NCBI RefSeq assembly: GCF_039621805.1 | Contig: NZ_CP155075.1 | Location: 868,001 to 932,000 of the forward strand | Direction: 5' to 3' | From: Paraburkholderia sp. PREW-6R | Lineage (GTDB): Bacteria; Pseudomonadota; Gammaproteobacteria; Burkholderiales; Burkholderiaceae | Length of the DNA: 64,000 nt | In this document: positions 54,690 to 63,460 of the stretch, in pieces | How positions within the stretch are numbered: the stretch's first letter is position 1 | Layout of the letters: every line of letters begins with the position of its first letter | Translations under genes and position numbers: made by a program | The notes under the pieces: model-generated | Database searches by the model: none | What the model was told of the DNA's origin: nothing | The model's input: the letters and a program-made list of their open reading frames with translations, nothing else

Positions 54690-56042
54690 TCAAGCTTCGG
54701 TGTGCAAAGGCGGTTGGTCCATCAGACTACCTGCTTCCTCACCCCGCTGCTTTGGGACCAGTGCAACGACAACGCCTGCACAAACCGCCGCCGCTGCGAA
54801 AATGTAGAAGTTCCATTTCACGTCAATGCCCTCACGCAGAATGAAACCACCCAGCAACGGGCCGGCCATCGCGCCAACGCGGCCAATCCCGACAGCCCAT
54901 CCGATCGCACTGGAGCGAACATTAGGCGCATAGTAGTTCGAGATCAAGCCCAACTGCACCATTGCGACACCGCCCGTACCCAATCCCGCGACAGCGATCA
55001 GACAGTAGGTGACAAACAGCGACGCCTTGAAGGAGAGCGCGACCAGACACGCCGCGCCGATCAGGTAGGTCAGAAGAACGGATTTGCGCGGTCCGAGACG
55101 ATCGGCGTATCGTCCAATGAGAATTCCGCCGACCGCCGAACCAATCATGAACGTCGCCAGAAATGCCAGACTCGACCCAAGGTTGAAGCCCATTTGGCGC
55201 ATGATCTGCGGCAGCCACGTCCCTATTCCATACAGGTTCAGCACTGCTGCGACCTGAGCAACCCAGAAGGCGACCGTCGCAAAGAAGTTGCGCGATGAGA
55301 AAATCTCGCGAAATAGCTGGTTGACGGTCAGCTTCGTGCCTGCGGAACTGCTTTCGGCCAGCAGATCTTCGAGGACAATGCCATGAGATGCGGCAATAGC
55401 TCGGGCTTCCGCCGTGCGATTGCGCGACACCAGATACAGCGGCGACTCCGGCATGTATTTCCACAAGATCGGGATGTACAGCAAAGGCAGCGCGCCCACA
55501 CCCACCACCAGCCGCCACGTGTATTGCTGCATGAAGAACAGTGCGATCAGCGCCGACAGCAACGCACCGACGAAGTAACCCGAGTACATCAGCGCAAAGT
55601 TGAAGTTCTTCCTGTGCGGGGCCGAGAACTCGACTGTCAACGCAGCACTGGACGAGATCACGCCGCCTAAACCAATGCCGCCAATGCCGCGCGCCAACGT
55701 GAACAGGAACGGCGTGGGCGCCATCGCTGAAATAAGCATGGAGATCGAGAACATCCCCACGCAGGTCAGCAGGAGCGGCTTGCGCCCCATGAAGTCGCTG
55801 ATCACGCTGACGATGTAGCAGCCTATTAGCGTACCGAACAACGCGGCACTACTCATTGCACCAATTTCGGCCGCGTTAAGATTCCACGGGGCGTAGTGCA
55901 TCAGGGCCGGCACGATCGCGCCCATGATCGCGGCGTCGTAACCTTCCGACACAATAACGAAGAAACAAAGCAGAACGACACTATTGACGCTGCGCGAATA
56001 GCCGCTCGCAAAACCATCCGCCTTGGTGCTGATATCTGACAT
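54690..56042 (-). CDS. MFS transporter, aromatic acid:H+ symporter type
   Basis: 450 aa from the ATG at 56042; an ATG four codons upstream is also possible. Twelve hydrophobic segments. The MFS motif A is near residue 85 (VISDFMGRKPLL), repeated as GRYADRLGPRKS in the second half, and the N-terminal EGYDAAIMGAIVPAL matches the AAHS family (PcaK/BenK type), with Asp in the first helix. It would import an aromatic acid by proton symport. The porin upstream on the same strand and the catBCA genes downstream support a catabolic role. Confidence 0.92.
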   Translation of the reverse strand: MSDISTKADGFASGYSRSVNSVVLLCFFVIVSEGYDAAIMGAIVPALMHYAPWNLNAAEIGAMSSAALFGTLIGCYIVSVISDFMGRKPLLLTCVGMFSISMLISAMAPTPFLFTLARGIGGIGLGGVISSSAALTVEFSAPHRKNFNFALMYSGYFVGALLSALIALFFMQQYTWRLVVGVGALPLLYIPILWKYMPESPLYLVSRNRTAEARAIAASHGIVLEDLLAESSSAGTKLTVNQLFREIFSSRNFFATVAFWVAQVAAVLNLYGIGTWLPQIMRQMGFNLGSSLAFLATFMIGSAVGGILIGRYADRLGPRKSVLLTYLIGAACLVALSFKASLFVTYCLIAVAGLGTGGVAMVQLGLISNYYAPNVRSSAIGWAVGIGRVGAMAGPLLGGFILREGIDVKWNFYIFAAAAVCAGVVVALVPKQRGEEAGSLMDQPPLHTEA

Positions 56043-56136
56043 GTGGATCACCATCTTCTCTGAGGGATATCGGATGCGCGCCCCAAACCCGTGTTACGCG
56101 CCGCCATTTGTTGCGAAAAACAATGAGCACATAGAC

Positions 56137-57306
56137 TCAGAACCGCGTACGGATCCCCACGCGGGCAATGACCTGGTTCTCGCCACTCGAAGGCGCAATG
56201 ACCGGCGCCAAACCGGCGATGGTGGCGTCGCCTGCGGCGCGCATCCACGTCGACTGGAAATACACGTCCGTGCGCTTCGACAGGAAGTAGTCGACGATGC
56301 CGCCGAGAATGTGATAGCGCGGCGTCTTGCCGGTTTCCGACACCTTGCCCGTCGTATAGCTGTAGGCACCGCCAATCTGCAGCGCCGGAGTGATGTTATA
56401 GGCGGCAATAACTTCGCCAATATTGAACGTCACGTTTCCGTCGATGCGCGCACCGAGCGTCGGATCCAGTGACGAAAAACGCGTGTTCGTGTATGCGGCC
56501 GCCACCTTCGCGGCGCCGAACACGTATTGCGCGCTCATGCCGGTCGACCGGTAATGGCCCGCGGCGATACCGTAGTTGCCGTCGACCGGGTTGTTGACGG
56601 TCCATACCCCTTCGGACACGGCGGTGGCCGGATGATCGATTGCGGTGTACGCGGCAGCGATACTCAGCGGACCTCTCGCGTAATTGATACCGAACGACTC
56701 GACCGCATTGCGTCCCATCTGCCCCAGCGTGCCACCGAAGCTGTAGAGCGCGCCCAGTGTCACGCCCGCGAGCGAAGGCGATACGTAGCGCACCGCGTTG
56801 TTGATGCGGAAGTCGATGCCGGTGTTGTCCATGTCGCCGGCGTGCGGCAGCAAGATGCCCCAATTCCCATTCGCCGTATACGCGCCGACATAATCGCCCA
56901 TGAACTCGTTCTGACGACCCACCGTGAACGTACCGTAGCGTGTGTTGGTCAGTCCCACGTATGCTGCGCGGCCAAACATCCGCGTGCCCTGGCCCAGCGT
57001 TCCGCGATTGATGTCGAAGCCGTTTTCAAGCCGGAACACGGCCGCCGTTCCTCCGCCAAGATCTTCTCTGCCCAGCATGCCCCATCGGCTTCCCTGCGAG
57101 ATGCCGCTTTGCATCTGCCATGCGCTATGTCCACCGATGTTGCTGGTATAAGTCAGGCCGTCATCGATAATGCCGTACAGAGTGACGTTGCTTTGCGCAT
57201 GGGCGAATCCGCAGAAGAACATGGGAATGCTCGCACACGCAAAGGTCACTTTATTTAAGGTATTACTGGGAGTCGTGGTCATCGGGTGGGTTGCGATCAA
57301 TTTCAT
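56137..57306 (-). CDS. Gram-negative porin (Burkholderia type)
   Basis: 389 aa, start at ATG 57306 (an ATG at 57282 is also possible; neither has a clear Shine-Dalgarno). Signal peptide ends CGFAHAQ. The mature protein starts SNVTLYGIIDDGLTYTSN and ends VIARVGIRTRF with a C-terminal Phe, the outer-membrane sorting signal of trimeric porins. The ISQGSRWGMLGREDLGGGTA, RYGTFTVGRQNEF and GFDINRGTLGQG segments are typical of OmpC-like Burkholderiales porins. Likely entry route for the substrate of the adjacent MFS transporter. Confidence 0.93.
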   Translation of the reverse strand: MKLIATHPMTTTPSNTLNKVTFACASIPMFFCGFAHAQSNVTLYGIIDDGLTYTSNIGGHSAWQMQSGISQGSRWGMLGREDLGGGTAAVFRLENGFDINRGTLGQGTRMFGRAAYVGLTNTRYGTFTVGRQNEFMGDYVGAYTANGNWGILLPHAGDMDNTGIDFRINNAVRYVSPSLAGVTLGALYSFGGTLGQMGRNAVESFGINYARGPLSIAAAYTAIDHPATAVSEGVWTVNNPVDGNYGIAAGHYRSTGMSAQYVFGAAKVAAAYTNTRFSSLDPTLGARIDGNVTFNIGEVIAAYNITPALQIGGAYSYTTGKVSETGKTPRYHILGGIVDYFLSKRTDVYFQSTWMRAAGDATIAGLAPVIAPSSGENQVIARVGIRTRF

Positions 57307-57617
57307 AGTTGTTTGAATCGGCGGCTAGCCAGAACATCGGGATTAGCGCGCCGGGCAATTCGCCATGCGAGAGTCAGGACCGATCGATGCTTCGCGTACT
57401 GTTCAGCTCGACGCGGAACCAAGTCTCGGCTCGACACTTTTTTGACGCAAATCAACCAAAAGTCAGCCAGTCAATAAGCTAGATTTATTCGAATAAAATC
57501 CGGTAAGCGCATTCAAGCGGTTCATATCGCGTATTAATGGCGTGAATTTGATGCATGGTTCACTGAGCGCTATTCTCGAAGCGCGTCGTCGTGCTGACAT
57601 TCACCAGAAAGGTGTTC
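57307..57617. other. divergent promoter region, porin and reductase
   Basis: 311 bases, AT-rich near 57430-57520 (TTTATTCGAATAAAAT), suitable for promoters. No strict dyad noticed. Both flanking genes start here on opposite strands. Confidence 0.4.
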
Positions 57618-58580
57618 ATGAAGATTCTCGTCGTTGGCGCCGGTGCGCTCGGTGGCTATTTTGGTGCGCGTCTGCTCGAGAACGGCGCAGATGTCACGTT
57701 CCTTCTACGCGCAGGACGCGCGAGGCAGATCGCGAACTCCGGGTTGATCGTCCACAGCCCGTTTGGCGATACCGTGATCAAGAATCCTCAAGTGGTGTCC
57801 CGAGAATCGCTCGCGGCGGCACCCACGCACTACGATGTGATTGTCGTCGGTTGCAAGGCTTACGATCTCGACGACACGATGGATGCGTTCGCTCCAGCGG
57901 TACGCGCGGACACCGCTATCGTGCCGCTTCTCAACGGCATCGCGCATCTTGCGCGCCTACGCGCCCGCTTTAGCGACGCCAATGTTCTCGGCGGCTACTG
58001 CCTGATTTCCGCGGCATTGGATCAGGCCGGACATATCCATCATCTGAACGACTCCCATCAGTTGTATTTCGGCGAACTCGACGGCGCGCTCTCGGACCGT
58101 GTCCAACATTTGCGCCAGTGCTTCGCCGGCGCACGCTGTGAAGCCATTGCAAGCGAGCGTATCGTTGAACGGATGTGGGAAAAGTGGGTACAGATTGCGA
58201 CGGCTGCAGGCATGACAACGTTGATGCGCGCATCGATCGGGACGATCGTATCGTCAGGCGGTGCGTCGTTTGCTCGTGCGCTGTTCGACGAATGCGCCGC
58301 CATTGCATCAAAGGCGGGCTATCCGTTAAGCGAAGAAGCCGCCAATCGAATCAGTTCAGTGGTGACCGACGCCAGCTCGCTCGTGACCGCGTCGATGATG
58401 AAAGATATGGAACGGCTCGCACAAGTGGAGGCCGATCACCTCATTGGAGAACTGATTGAACTTCGTGATAACGCGGAGAGTACCCGCAGCGCAACCACCG
58501 CAGATCAAATTTCACTTCTCGATCTCGTCATGCTCAACTTGCGCGCATATCAACGCAGGCATCTTGCTCCAAGTTCATGA
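57618..58580 (+). CDS. ketopantoate reductase-like protein (PanE/ApbA family)
   Basis: 320 aa from the ATG at 57618 (AAAGG upstream). N-terminal Rossmann motif ILVVGAGALGGYFGARLL, NADP-binding Arg/Lys context, CKAYDLDDTMDAFAP and LLNGIAHL, then the C-terminal helical domain with the catalytic-Lys region WEKWVQIATAAGMTTLMR. Many members reduce other 2-keto acids or esters. In this catabolic setting a role with a pathway intermediate is possible; a role in CoA synthesis is less likely. Confidence 0.9.
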   Translation: MKILVVGAGALGGYFGARLLENGADVTFLLRAGRARQIANSGLIVHSPFGDTVIKNPQVVSRESLAAAPTHYDVIVVGCKAYDLDDTMDAFAPAVRADTAIVPLLNGIAHLARLRARFSDANVLGGYCLISAALDQAGHIHHLNDSHQLYFGELDGALSDRVQHLRQCFAGARCEAIASERIVERMWEKWVQIATAAGMTTLMRASIGTIVSSGGASFARALFDECAAIASKAGYPLSEEAANRISSVVTDASSLVTASMMKDMERLAQVEADHLIGELIELRDNAESTRSATTADQISLLDLVMLNLRAYQRRHLAPSS

Positions 58581-58683
58581 CATCGCGCGTTGGTTATATT
58601 TGACTCTAGCGTGTGCTTTTACTCTTGCCGGTCGCTTGTCGTACCGAGGTGTAGCGACCCGCATGGTCTTGCTGCTCCAAACA

Positions 58684-58714
58684 AAGCGGCCGCAACACCC
58701 GATCGCGGCCGCTT
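58684..58714. terminator. bidirectional hairpin between convergent genes
   Basis: Perfect arms AAGCGGCCGC/GCGGCCGCTT (58684-58693 and 58705-58714) lie between the reductase gene end (58580) and the catA end (58724). A run T-C-T follows on the plus strand and AAAC-T on the other; likely terminator for both. Confidence 0.7.
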
Positions 58715-58723
58715 CTGTCAATG

Positions 58724-59659
58724 TTACGCAGCAGCCGATGCGCGCGGACGATTGACGAGCTGATTATCTTTACCGTCGACCAGACGCGTCAATGCGATGT
58801 TGAACTCAATTTCCTTGTACGCATCCGCCTTCAGACCCAACTCCATACCGCCGGTCTTATCGACCACGTGCGGAATCAGATCCTCACGCGTCGCATAGGC
58901 GAAGTCGTCCCAGATCAGCGGATCGCCTTCGATGTTGATTTGCGTTGTGAGCTTGCGGTGTTGATCGGCAATCACGAAGAAGTGCACGTGCGCCGGACGA
59001 TTGCCATGCCGGCCGAGTACGTTCAGCAGTTGCTGCGTCGCTCCGTGCGGCGGACAGCCATAACCCACCGGCATCAGCGTGCGGAACTCATACGTGCCAT
59101 CCGCGCCCGTCCTGACCGCACCGCGAAGATTGAAATCGCTTTGTGTACCGGTCGGGTCGAAGTGCGAATAAAAGCCCTTGGAATTCGCGTGCCAGCATTC
59201 CACCACGGCATTCGCGATCGGCTCGCCGTCCGGCCCCGTCACCGTGCCGCGAATAACCAGCGGACCCGCATCTTCGTCTTCATCGACGTCGATCCTGGCG
59301 ACGCCATCGCGCACTGGTGTGCCCGTCACGAACAGCGGACCTTCGATCGTGCGCGGCGTGCCGCCTGCGATGGCCGCCGCTTTGTCCTCGGCATCCATCC
59401 GAATGTCGAGATACTTCTCCAAACCAAGACCGGCCGCGAGCAAAGCGGCTTCGCCGTCCTGACCCAGCTTGTTGAAATAATTCACGCCAGCCCAGATTTC
59501 GTCTGGTGTCATATCGAGGTCGTCAATCGCCTTGAACAGATCGCTCAACAGACGGTGAACGATCTGTTTGGCGCGCGCATCGCCGCTTTCGCCGCCGGCA
59601 TTGGCAGCGGCTTTCAACAGGTTTTGGACTTCCTGTGTCTCGAATACTTGGACGCTCAC
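58724..59659 (-). CDS. catA: catechol 1,2-dioxygenase
   Basis: 311 aa from the GTG at 59659 (GGAGA upstream), the family length. Intradiol dioxygenase: the non-heme Fe(III) ligands Tyr/Tyr/His/His are visible as FYSHFDP, MPVGYGCPPHG and PAHVHFFV, and the N-terminal helical linker ends near DLDMTPDEIW. It opens catechol between the hydroxyls to cis,cis-muconate. Last gene of the catB-catC-catA operon on the minus strand; its stop is followed by a shared hairpin terminator. Confidence 0.96.
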   Translation of the reverse strand: MSVQVFETQEVQNLLKAAANAGGESGDARAKQIVHRLLSDLFKAIDDLDMTPDEIWAGVNYFNKLGQDGEAALLAAGLGLEKYLDIRMDAEDKAAAIAGGTPRTIEGPLFVTGTPVRDGVARIDVDEDEDAGPLVIRGTVTGPDGEPIANAVVECWHANSKGFYSHFDPTGTQSDFNLRGAVRTGADGTYEFRTLMPVGYGCPPHGATQQLLNVLGRHGNRPAHVHFFVIADQHRKLTTQINIEGDPLIWDDFAYATREDLIPHVVDKTGGMELGLKADAYKEIEFNIALTRLVDGKDNQLVNRPRASAAA

Positions 59660-59734
59660 GATATTGTCTCCACTTCGCATTAGGGGAAAACACTCAAGGC
59701 GTGCTGGTCTGGTATATACGCCCTGTCGGCAAAC

Positions 59735-60025
59735 TCATGCGTCGCCGTCACGAATCGACGACGGGTGACGGCACAACGGCGTCACCGAAATCTTCATATA
59801 AGGAAACAGTGGCAGGGCGGTGAGAATTTCGTGCAGCTCAGCATTGCTTTCGACATCGAAGATGCTGTAGTTCGCGTACTCCCCTACCACGCGCCAGATG
59901 TGGCGCCATTTGCCATTGCGCTGCAACTCCTGCGAATACGCTTTTTCGCGCGACTTGATTTCATCGGCGACTGCGGTGGGCATGTCGGCCGGAATGGCGA
60001 CATCCATACGTACGTGAAAGAGCAT
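59735..60025 (-). CDS. catC: muconolactone delta-isomerase
   Basis: 96 aa. The MLFHVRMDVAIPADMPT start, WRHIWRVVGEYANYSIFDVE and LTALPLFPYMKISVTPLC are typical of muconolactone isomerases (about 96 aa, decameric). It converts muconolactone to beta-ketoadipate enol-lactone. GAGAG precedes the ATG. It lies 26 bases downstream of catB and 75 bases upstream of catA. Confidence 0.97.
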   Translation of the reverse strand: MLFHVRMDVAIPADMPTAVADEIKSREKAYSQELQRNGKWRHIWRVVGEYANYSIFDVESNAELHEILTALPLFPYMKISVTPLCRHPSSIRDGDA

Positions 60026-60051
60026 TCTGTTTCTCTCGTTTGAAGTGCTGC

Positions 60052-61188
60052 TTATTTGGCGACTTTCATCAAACCGTCGCGAGTAAAGCGTTTCACCTTC
60101 GCTTCATCCAGTTCGATGCCCAAACCTGGGCCCAACGGTACCGTAAGTTGAAAGTCGCTGTAGTCGAGCGGTGTCGTGAGGATTTCCTCGGTGAGCAGCA
60201 ACGGCCCGAACAGTTCGGTGCCCCATTGCAAATTGGCGAAGCTTGCGAACAGATGCGCCGACGCGATCGTGCTAAACGCGCCTTCCAGCATCGTGCCGCC
60301 GTACAGCTCGATACCGGCTGCGTCCGCAATAGCCGCCACGCGCTGCGCGGCGAACAACCCGCCGCTCTGTTCGATCTTGATCGCGAAGACGTCGGCGCCG
60401 TCGTTGCGGGCGATGTCGAACGCACTTTCGGGGCCCTGCAGAATTTCGTCGGCCATCAATGCGATCGGGCTCTTGCGGCGCAAGCGCGCGAGCGCGCCGC
60501 CGGACGCAACCGGCTGCTCGACCAGCTCACATCCTGCCTCGGCAAGTGCCGGAATCGCCCACGAAGCCTGCGTTTCGCTCCAGGCCATGTTGACGTCGAC
60601 ACGTACCGCACCCCGGTCCCCGAGCGCTTTCTTGATCTCGGCAACGTGTTTGATATCCGTCTGCAGTTCTTTTGCTCCGATCTTCAGCTTGAATATTCTA
60701 TGGCGGCGCAGTGCGAGCATCTTCTCGGCTTCCGCGATGTCTTTCGACGTGTCGCCCGAAGCGAGCGTCCATGCAACCGGAAGCCGGTCACGCCGGCGTC
60801 CGCCGAGCAATTCGCTCACCGACACGCCGAGGCGTTTGCCGTGTGCGTCGAGTAACGCGGTCTCGAGTGCGCTTTTTGCAAAGTGATTGACCTTCACCAG
60901 CTTGCCAACGTGCGCCATCAACGCCTGAATGCGGGTCGCGTCCTTGCCGATTGCCGCAGGGCCGAGATAGGCATCGATCGCGAGCTTCATCGACTCGGGA
61001 CTTTCCGGACCGTAAGCCATGCCGCCGATCGTGGTGCCTTCACCGATGCCAACCACGCCATCGCTGCAATAGACCTTCACGAGCATCAGTGTTTGCCCGG
61101 ACATCGTGGCGACTGAAAGCCGATGGGGGCGGATCGTCGGAAGATCGACGAGACAGGTTTCGATACGCTCGATCGTCGCTGTATTCAT
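60052..61188 (-). CDS. catB: muconate cycloisomerase
   Basis: 378 aa from the ATG at 61188. Enolase-superfamily enzyme: catalytic Lys in FKLKIGAKE, metal-binding Asp in RVDVNMAW, Glu in CELVEQPVA, Asp in LMADEILQGP, second Lys in FAIKIEQSGG. It lactonises cis,cis-muconate to muconolactone, so with catC and catA the whole ortho route from catechol is coded. First gene of the operon. No CatR-type LysR regulator is next to it in this window. Confidence 0.96.
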   Translation of the reverse strand: MNTATIERIETCLVDLPTIRPHRLSVATMSGQTLMLVKVYCSDGVVGIGEGTTIGGMAYGPESPESMKLAIDAYLGPAAIGKDATRIQALMAHVGKLVKVNHFAKSALETALLDAHGKRLGVSVSELLGGRRRDRLPVAWTLASGDTSKDIAEAEKMLALRRHRIFKLKIGAKELQTDIKHVAEIKKALGDRGAVRVDVNMAWSETQASWAIPALAEAGCELVEQPVASGGALARLRRKSPIALMADEILQGPESAFDIARNDGADVFAIKIEQSGGLFAAQRVAAIADAAGIELYGGTMLEGAFSTIASAHLFASFANLQWGTELFGPLLLTEEILTTPLDYSDFQLTVPLGPGLGIELDEAKVKRFTRDGLMKVAK

Positions 61189-61696
61189 GGGAGATCTGAT
61201 TGGATCGGGTTCGTGAAATTCACCCGCGGAGGACGCTCGCTGAGTGCGTTCCGGCGCGTGGTGCCCGAAGAGCGCGACTGCGCAGCGCATGTCTCAGTTG
61301 TTCGAAGTACTTCGGCTTTTGACACAAGATAAAGAGCGCTGGCAAGTTCGTCAAATAGATCAAATGTGACCTTGCCCATTCGTCTCGTTGATGGACGCAC
61401 GGTCAGGTCAAACCCTTACACAGAGGCTGTAAGAAGCCCGTCGATGCGAATTCATGGCTGCGGGTTAACTCGCATCGTCATGCACCAGATTCATAGCGCG
61501 CATTTTTGTCTCGAATTTGACCGCCCATTTCGCGAGTCCTATCGTGAAGCCATGTCGTTGCGCGTTGCCGTAGCAAACCCGATCGATGCAGTGCTGAATC
61601 ATGAAAACGCGCCGCCTGTACCCAAGCAATGCGCCGGAAGGCGCGTCCGATGTCCGAGTGACATCGCCCACTTTCACCCGACAAGGAGGAACGCGC
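61189..61696. promoter_or_regulatory. divergent catB/monooxygenase regulatory region
   Basis: 508 bases with at least two dyads: CGAAGTACTTCG (61303-61314, perfect 12-base palindrome) and the partial dyad GTCAnAT...ATnTGAC (61350-61370). No regulator gene lies inside. The distance, and a shared pathway on each side, suggest coordinate control by a LysR- or AraC-type regulator elsewhere. Identity of the binder is unknown. Confidence 0.5.
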
Positions 61697-62914
61697 ATGC
61701 AAGCCGTTCATCGCGCCAACGCCGGTGCAGCCACCGCCGAACCACAGTTCATCGATACGCAGATGCACTACCCGCAATACGCCGGCAAGCTCTCTCTCGA
61801 CGACCTGATTCTCGAAGTCGAACGCCGCCGTGACGAGTTCGACGGACTGTCACACGTACCGCGCGACATGATCGGCAAGATGAAGCGCGCGGGCATTTTC
61901 CGCGCGAGCACACCAGCGCGCTTTGGCGGCGACGCGCTGCCTCCGCCGCGCTTTCTCGAAGCGCTCGAACGTATTGCGATTGCAGACGGTTCGACCGCAT
62001 GGGTCGCCGCATTTGGCTCGGCCAACACGTACCTCGCTTCGCTGCCAATCGAGACGCAGGCCCGCATTTACGCATCCGGTCCTGACCAGGTCTTCGCGGG
62101 CGGCCTGTATCCGTTGCAGAAAGCCGAGCGTGCGCCTGGCGGCTATCTCGTGTCGGGTCAATGGCACTTCGCGAGCGGCTGCAAGGGCGCCGACTGGATC
62201 GGCGTAGGGATTGGCGGCGCACCGGCCAACGCGGGCGATGCCAATGCAGGCAAGCCCTTCACGGCCGTGTTTCCGGCAAGCGAAGTGGAGATCGTCGACA
62301 ACTGGAACGTCGTTGGCATGCAAGGCACCGGCAGTCACGACCTGCGCCTGCAAAACAAGTTCGTCGAGGAAGCCTGGACATTCGTTCGCGGCGGCGCACC
62401 GTTGATCGACGAACCGCTGTACCGCTACCCGGCCATCTCCTACCAGGCGCAAGTGCACGCTTCGGTAAACCTCGGTCTCGCGCGTGCGGCGCTCGACCTG
62501 CTCGCGTCGATGTCCGGCGTCACCAAAACGACCACGGGCGCGCCGCGTCTCGCCGATCGTGCGTACTATCGCTCGGGTCTCGCGCAAGCCGAAGCGAATC
62601 TGCGCAGCGCCCGCGCTTTTTTCTTCGACGCCGCTGAAACGACATGGCGCACTATCCTGGCGGGCGATCCGGTTTTACCCGCTGAAGCCAATCTGCTGCG
62701 TTTGTCCGCGACCCACGCCGCGCACGCTGGCGCCGATGTCGTGATGCAGGCGTACAAGATGGCCGGCATCAACGCAATCTATCGCGACAGCCGCATGCAG
62801 CGCCTCGTGCGCGACTCGATCGTCGTCACGCAGCACGCGTTCCTCGGGGAAGGCACGTACGACGCGTCGGGCGCGATCTTCGTCGGCATTCCGCCTGTCA
62901 CGCCGTTTCCCTGA
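61697..62914 (+). CDS. acyl-CoA-dehydrogenase-fold flavin monooxygenase
   Basis: 405 aa from the ATG at 61697 (AAGGAGG upstream). The fold is that of group D flavin monooxygenases (HpaB/IacA-like), seen as DGLSHVPRDMIGKMKRAGIF, PARFGGDALPPPRFLEALER, ADGSTAWVAAFGSANTYLAS, VSGQWHFASGCKGADWIG and WNVVGMQGTGSHD. The electrons would come from the flavin reductase encoded 19 bases downstream. By analogy with IacA and related oxygenases it would hydroxylate an aromatic substrate feeding the divergent catechol operon; the exact substrate is inference. Confidence 0.88.
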   Translation: MQAVHRANAGAATAEPQFIDTQMHYPQYAGKLSLDDLILEVERRRDEFDGLSHVPRDMIGKMKRAGIFRASTPARFGGDALPPPRFLEALERIAIADGSTAWVAAFGSANTYLASLPIETQARIYASGPDQVFAGGLYPLQKAERAPGGYLVSGQWHFASGCKGADWIGVGIGGAPANAGDANAGKPFTAVFPASEVEIVDNWNVVGMQGTGSHDLRLQNKFVEEAWTFVRGGAPLIDEPLYRYPAISYQAQVHASVNLGLARAALDLLASMSGVTKTTTGAPRLADRAYYRSGLAQAEANLRSARAFFFDAAETTWRTILAGDPVLPAEANLLRLSATHAAHAGADVVMQAYKMAGINAIYRDSRMQRLVRDSIVVTQHAFLGEGTYDASGAIFVGIPPVTPFP

Positions 62915-62933
62915 GATGCGAGGAGCCATCGCC

Positions 62934-63458
62934 ATGACGAACGACCAGGACCTCACCCGCACACTGTTCCGCAACGCGATGGCTGCGCTCGGCGCAGCAG
63001 TCAACGTGATCACGACCGACGGCCCGCGCGGTCGCTGCGGGATCACCGCAAGCGCAGTGTGTTCGGTGACGGACTCGCCGCCGACCATGCTCGTGTGCAT
63101 CAATCAATCGAGCTATGTGCATGACATTCTGCCCGGCAACGAGCGCGTCTGCATCAACGTGCTCGGCGCCAATGCCGAGGAGGCGGCGCGCGTGTTCGCG
63201 GGCATGACTGGCTGCTCGATGGACGAACGCTTCGAGCAGTGCGCGTCGCGCGTGGGCCGTTCGAGCGTCCCCGTGCTCGACGATGCAATCGCGACGCTCG
63301 AAGGGCGCATCGTCGACAGCAAGACGGTCGGCTCACATTCGGTCTTCTTCGTGGAGGTCGACCACATCGACACGCGCGAGCACGGCGACGGCCTCGTTTG
63401 GTTCGGCCGGCAATTCCACCGGCTCGCGCGAGCGGGCGCAACCTGCGGAGCGGCCTGA
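62934..63458 (+). CDS. flavin reductase component (HpaC-like)
   Basis: 174 aa from the ATG at 62934 (GAGGAG upstream). The flavin-reductase signature is AVNVITTDGPRGRCGITASA with SPPTMLVCINQSSYVHDIL and the C-terminal FFVEVDHIDTREHGDGLVWF. It supplies reduced flavin to the oxygenase encoded just upstream, in one operon. Partner specificity is inferred from position. Confidence 0.93.
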   Translation: MTNDQDLTRTLFRNAMAALGAAVNVITTDGPRGRCGITASAVCSVTDSPPTMLVCINQSSYVHDILPGNERVCINVLGANAEEAARVFAGMTGCSMDERFEQCASRVGRSSVPVLDDAIATLEGRIVDSKTVGSHSVFFVEVDHIDTREHGDGLVWFGRQFHRLARAGATCGAA

Positions 63459-63460
63459 TC

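Noticed and set aside
58721..59683. Plus-strand open frame of 320 codons antisense to catA
   Set aside because: Mirror frame of a well-defined gene. Text is rich in Arg, His and Gln with no domain, no ribosome site and no independent promoter.
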